DNA from: Apophysomyces variabilis
Lineage: Eukaryota > Mucoromycota > Mucoromycetes > Mucorales > Mucoraceae
Reading direction: 5' to 3'
Length of the DNA: 64,000 nucleotides
Assembly (NCBI GenBank): GCA_002749535.1
Contig: MZZL01000380.1
Location: forward strand, 62,001-126,000
Each line of letters starts with the position of its first letter. Position 1 is the first letter of the stretch. Position numbers and translations under genes: made by a program. Below are positions 60,314-64,000 of this stretch, one piece after another. The notes under the pieces are model-generated. The model saw only the letters and a program-made list of their open reading frames with translations. It made no database searches and was not told where the DNA came from.

Positions 60314-61617
60314 CTAGGCATTTTCTTCCAGTTGTTGAACACATTCCCATTCGCCCTTGGAATCCTCTTTCCATAGAGTCACCTTGTTATCGCCACAAGA
60401 CACAGCCAAAACGTTGCCAGAAAGAGACCAGCTGACACGCCATACGACATCTGGGAACTTTTCGCCGAGGCATTTCTTAGTCCACTTCGAAGTAGGGGTA
60501 TCTTGGGTCCAGATAAGAACTGTTTTATCCTGGAATAATCTTGTAAGTTATCCCTCCACCATTTGCCTGGGATGTTACCTGAGAGCAGCTTGCCAAATAA
60601 TTCTTCGGAAGACCAACATTAGGTGCCCAGGCAACGTCCCGAACCCAGTCGGAATGTCCGTCCAACGTGTCTTCTTCTTGCCATGTCTTGACATCATCCC
60701 TATTTACTCTGATTAATTTCTTTTCTATCACCGTTACTACGTACTTCCAACTCCAGATCTTAATAAGATTATCGCATCCTGCTGAAACAAACTTTTTCAC
60801 AACGTTGACATTCGGTGCGCCTCCCTTGGCTTCCACCAAGCTACCGGCAATGGCGCAAGGTGCCCAGGTCACCGCATTAACACCGATAGCATGTGCATCA
60901 ATAATGTATGTCTCCCAGGAACCGTCATCTATAGTATTGCGCACATAAATATTTCATACTTTACCCGTTCGCGATTCCTGTACCTCTGTATTCAAGGATA
61001 GAAACCTTGCCATCAGAAGAAGCGCATGCCAGAATGGCACCTAGTTCATGGGAGGCCCACGCAACCGAATTGACTATGGGTAATAGTAACTTATTTACAT
61101 GGATCAGTCTCATTATCATGAATGACATACCGGATGCCGTGTGTACGTTATGTTCTTTTATTCTTGTCCATGATCCATTTTGTTCCTTCCAAATGAATAC
61201 GCGGCCGTCATATGAACAAGAAGCGAGAATGTTTCCGAATTTCGGATGCGCCCATGACACCTGCCATACCGGAGCTTCGTGCCTGCATTTGGTTATTGCT
61301 TCCGCGATTAAAGTTAGGAAATATCCTTACCCAGTGAGGGTTTCCACAAGACGCTGTGAATCGCCATCAATATCGAAAATCTTAATTGTATGATCCGAGG
61401 AAGCAGTAGCAAGTCGACGAGAATAATAGTCGAGTTGAGCATCATGCTGCAAAATGAATAACCGGGATGGTGAGTCTTTGGTACTTATGAGCATATAAAC
61501 AATGCTTACGATCATATCTTCATGATGAGTCTCGATCGATTGTGTTGTGGTTTGAGACTATTTCGTCCAACTTTAAGTAAACGTCTGAGACGAGCACTTC
61601 ATCATACACTTTACCAT
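60314..61617 (-). CDS. SEC13: Sec13, WD40 subunit of COPII coat and nuclear pore
   Basis: Eight exons: complement(join(60314..60529,60579..60699,60745..60928,60984..61073,61131..61282,61331..61446,61510..61557,61615..61617)), 309 residues (yeast 297, human 322). The N-terminus reads [20 protein letters not shown], then [20 protein letters not shown], the classic Sec13 opening. Six WD repeats follow: [20 protein letters not shown] with [43 protein letters not shown] with [24 protein letters not shown], and a last blade [20 protein letters not shown]. With Sec31 it forms the outer COPII cage; with Nup145C/Nup96 it is part of the Y complex. The first exon contains only the ATG, followed directly by GTAAAG. 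The short intron 60929..60983 uses donor GTACAG, chosen because it keeps [12 protein letters not shown] in frame. Confidence 0.96.
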
Positions 61618-61727
61618 GGCAGAGAAACTGTGGTAGGGACACGTTGCAAACTGAGGTTGAACTTTCAAAAGTCAGTACTGGGACTGCTATTTAAACCTTA
61701 CAAACAATGGATAACGGTAAAGCACGG

Positions 61728-61788
61728 TACAACAACCAATGCTTTTTTTTTTATGTGTAGAATGAAGTTTATTACAACAACCAATGCT
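61728..61788. repeat. 16-bp direct repeat around a T-tract insert
   Basis: TACAACAACCAATGCT occurs exactly at 61728-61743 and 61773-61788. Between the copies are 29 bases beginning with a run of ten T. The form resembles a target-site duplication around a very short poly(A)-tailed insertion, in the upstream region of SEC13. Confidence 0.6.
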
Positions 61789-61794
61789 GTTTAT

Positions 61795-62745
61795 TGAACA
61801 ATTTTTTACGCTACTCTAACTAAATTTTGCGTACATGCAAGGATCAAGTTTGCGCTAAAAGGAATATAAATATGCGTCATTAGTAAATGGATTATGCGGG
61901 AAATATATTTTACTTACCTCAACTTGGTCCTTCCGTGGACACAAAATTCATTCGAGCAGCGTAAAAAATACGTTCATGGTTAGTAAATGGAAGGATAGCT
62001 TGACATCCTTTTTTTTTTACTTACCCCGAAGGGTAATCCTACCTAAAGGTATGGGCGGCGAGAGAGAGTCACGGCTTCCATGAGTGGCCGGTTTTTGTGT
62101 AACGCACTGCAGAGGACTTGAAGCGATGCAACACCTGGCGAGGACTTGGAAGCAGAAGATAATGGATAACACTGTGCATAAACAGACAAGATTTCTATTT
62201 CACTTACCTAGTGGGGTGCAGAGAGCTTACTCACACAACCAAGGTGCTTCGGGACAGAGGTCATGCAGGCTAAAGGTTACAGAAGAGGGACATCAGTCAT
62301 TCTGTACATATAATCCATTTGAAGTACATACCGGGGATATTTTGTATAACAGAGCCAAAGAGCCAAAAAGACGATGTCCCTTCGCTTTAAATAGTACGTG
62401 ATAACTGAAATCAAAAATCACAGTCATGGATAAGAAATCGATGGATGTCTTATGAATGACAACAATTCAGAGATAAGACAACAATTCTCTCGAGAGTAAA
62501 AATGGACTCAGTCTGATAGAAGGTGTGGAACATCTGTAGAAGAAATAAACCCTCTTCGTTCGTTTCTATACGTCATTGATGCTATCATATCCGTTTCTCT
62601 CAGTTATGGCATCAGAAGCTGTCAGGGCAATGATATCCAGTTCCCGGTTCTTCTCAATTGTATTGCTTTACATTCCACTTTTATTTTCCCTGAATGTAGT
62701 TATGTTCTACTTTTCTTCTATTTTATCTTAAACTTTGTCTATTAG
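61795..62745 (+). repeat. Diverged dispersed repeat, copy B
   Basis: Matches copy A (55735-57415) in the same orientation: GTACATGCAAGGATCAAGTT near 61830, ACAAAATTCATTCGAGCAG near 61945, CAGAGCCAAAGAG, then AAGACAACAATTCTC near 62480 and GTAGTTATGTTCTACTTT near 62697. It starts about 180 bp upstream of the SEC13 start codon. A transposase fragment follows directly at its right end, so the repeat may be part of the same element. Confidence 0.55.
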
Positions 62746-62747
62746 GC

Positions 62748-63085
62748 AATCACAAAAGATTGGATTGCCACGGAATGAACGGTTATTATCTTGTCATGGA
62801 TAGTGCACCCATCCATACACCAGTCAAGGTTAAGCAGTTGGTCAAAAAAAAAGAGGATACAAATGTCTCTATCTTCCTCTCGAGTCTCCCTTTCTCAACC
62901 CAATAGAAGAGTTTTGGGCCAAAGTGAAGGCTAGGGTAAGAAAGGAGCCCTTACGAGTTGACAATAACCTTCAAGAGCGTATTGTTCAAGCAGCGCGAAA
63001 AGTAAAGCGCTCAGACTATCCAGGATGGATCAGACACTCTGAGAGCTTTTTTGTTAGATGCAAAAGTAGAAAACCACTTTTTTAA
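62748..63085 (+). pseudogene. Tc1/mariner-type (DDE_3) transposase C-terminal remnant
   Basis: Two overlapping frames together read as the end of an IS630/Tc1/mariner transposase. NGYYLVMDSAPIHTPVKVKQ (second catalytic Asp in MDSAPIH) is in one frame. After a run of nine A at about 62846-62854 the frame shifts and continues GYKCLYLPLESPFLNPIEEF and W, which contains the LNPIEEFW signature and the last acidic residue, to a stop near 63083. The N-terminal DNA-binding region and the first catalytic Asp are absent, so the element is truncated as well as frameshifted and cannot be active. Its position at the right end of repeat copy B suggests a shared origin. Confidence 0.75.
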
Positions 63086-63718
63086 ATAAATTCGTCTTGC
63101 TGTGGTTTGAAATAAACTATCTCTAAGTAGTGAACATGGACACGACTGTACGCAAAGAAGGGTAGTCTGACCGTAGATATTTTCATCCAATCATGCAAAA
63201 GCTTTTTTTGGATTCCGTAAAAACTTGAATCCCAGTCCGCAAATAAAAAATAGAAACACGCAGACAAATAGGAAAAACACGGTAAATGTTCCAACGTACT
63301 TAGCATAAAAACCTTCTTGTAACAGAATTAGGGCTTTAGTGGTACTTACCCATAACAATTAGCTTTGTTCAGTATAAAGAGACAGCTACATCCCTACCGC
63401 TTGTTTGGTCGTGAATAAAATATACCTAACGGTTCTAAGCGGATTTCTCATGGTCAACTTTGTAGCTGACTGGATGAAGTGTGCTTAATACTATTTAACA
63501 CAAAGCTTCGCTGTATAAATCCTGTCTTTGAACCCCAGTACATGGCCTTGGGCATTGCTGAGTGGTATATTTAGAATATCGTCCAATCATAAGCTCATAA
63601 GAGCGGGTTTAGTCGGTACGGGCTCTAACGTGATCTCAATCAAGCAACAAAAATTTTGCAGCTTACTTATTTGCACCCCTCTTCTCATTGAAACATCTGT
63701 GAATTTAACAAAGGGACA
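63086..63718. other. Intergenic, no gene seen
   Basis: Between the transposase remnant and the gene at the right edge. No supported exon or terminal inverted repeat was recognised. Confidence 0.4.
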
Positions 63719-64000
63719 ATGCTTGACAACGTGTATGAATCGATGCAACAAGCTAGAGATGCCTGTCAGCAATATGCCAAGGCTAACGGCTTTGCTATGT
63801 ATACGGTCAGAAGCGATAAAATGAAACTGGTGATGGGATGCAGACATTACGGCCAGCCCCGTAGCCAAAAGAAAAGAGCAGAGAAGACCAATCCATCCAT
63901 GATCTTAGCTTTTGATGCCAGTGGAAAAGCAATCGATTCAATGGAAAACGCAATTCCAAAGAAATCAAGGAAAAGAGATTCACAAAGAAGCAACTGCCCG
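63719..64000 (+). CDS. FAR1/MULE-transposase-like protein, 5' part (runs off the window)
   Basis: An open frame beginning MLDNVYESMQQARDACQQYA continues to the last base of the window without a stop; an in-frame TGA lies shortly upstream, so this ATG is the likely start unless an exon precedes it. The first ~50 residues (YESMQQARDACQQYAKANGF then KLVMGCRHYGQPRSQKKR) fit the FAR1-type WRKY-GCM1 DNA-binding domain: a helical start, a GF followed by a strand, and a Cys-x-His near a basic RSQKKR. The region after it is Lys/Arg/Ser-rich. In fungi this domain usually begins a Mutator-like (MULE) transposase or a domesticated relative. Only about 94 residues are visible, so the catalytic domain cannot be checked. 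Confidence 0.6.
   Translation, partial: MLDNVYESMQQARDACQQYAKANGFAMYTVRSDKMKLVMGCRHYGQPRSQKKRAEKTNPSMILAFDASGKAIDSMENAIPKKSRKRDSQRSNCP

Noticed and set aside
60929..60964. 36-nt intron in SEC13 with donor GTAAAG
   Set aside because: It gives the wrong phase and a stop; GTACAG at 60983 restores EYRDDGSWE.

Overview
The window looks like nuclear DNA of an early-diverging filamentous fungus, most likely a member of Mucoromycota. Genes are cut by many short introns (about 45-190 nt), CT-rich tracts and TATA boxes precede start codons, the genes are fungal (Igo-type endosulfine, Brl1/Brr6, LEU1, a Gcn4-type bZIP factor), and one intron has the features of the minor (U12) spliceosome, which most Dikarya lack. 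This assignment is an inference; no rRNA or other marker gene is present.

Layout. 1-5.5 kb: LEU1 (minus) with three Gcn4-type sites and a TATA box, then a tiny zinc-ribbon-like gene. 5.8-13.3 kb: a gene-poor stretch with a 45-T run and a 141-base assembly gap. 13.3-28 kb: a single-pass membrane protein, an SPRY/PPxY protein, endosulfine, an unknown basic protein, a Gcn4/CpcA-like bZIP factor with two upstream ORFs, a SAM methyltransferase and a WW-domain protein. 28.7-41.7 kb: M28 glutamate-carboxypeptidase-like enzyme, DNMT2, a DMT transporter, an unknown protein, BRL1 (minus) and coproporphyrinogen oxidase (plus) on a 163-bp shared promoter. 41.7-54.5 kb: 5-oxoprolinase (16 exons), an Old Yellow Enzyme, a TMEM234-like protein and an alpha/beta hydrolase whose stop codons overlap, and a fucosyltransferase-like protein. 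55.7-64 kb: an accessory region with two diverged copies of a repeat on either side of SEC13, a decayed gene, a Tc1/mariner transposase remnant and the start of a FAR1/MULE-like gene running off the edge.

How genes relate. Most are unlinked housekeeping genes. The clearest functional link is the bZIP factor, whose leader has the short-then-long upstream ORF layout of GCN4/cpc-1/cpcA control, and LEU1, a classical target pathway whose promoter carries three perfect TGASTCA sites. 5-oxoprolinase and the M28 enzyme both release glutamate.

The most notable observation is an AT-AC U12-type intron in BRL1: ATATCCTTTT at the 5' end, TTCCTTAAC branch site 12-13 nt before a terminal AC, and a reading frame that continues correctly into the conserved Brl1/Brr6 domain. 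A weaker candidate lies in the DMT transporter. Exon coordinates were worked out by hand from splice signals, reading frame and family similarity; no alignment or transcript data were available.
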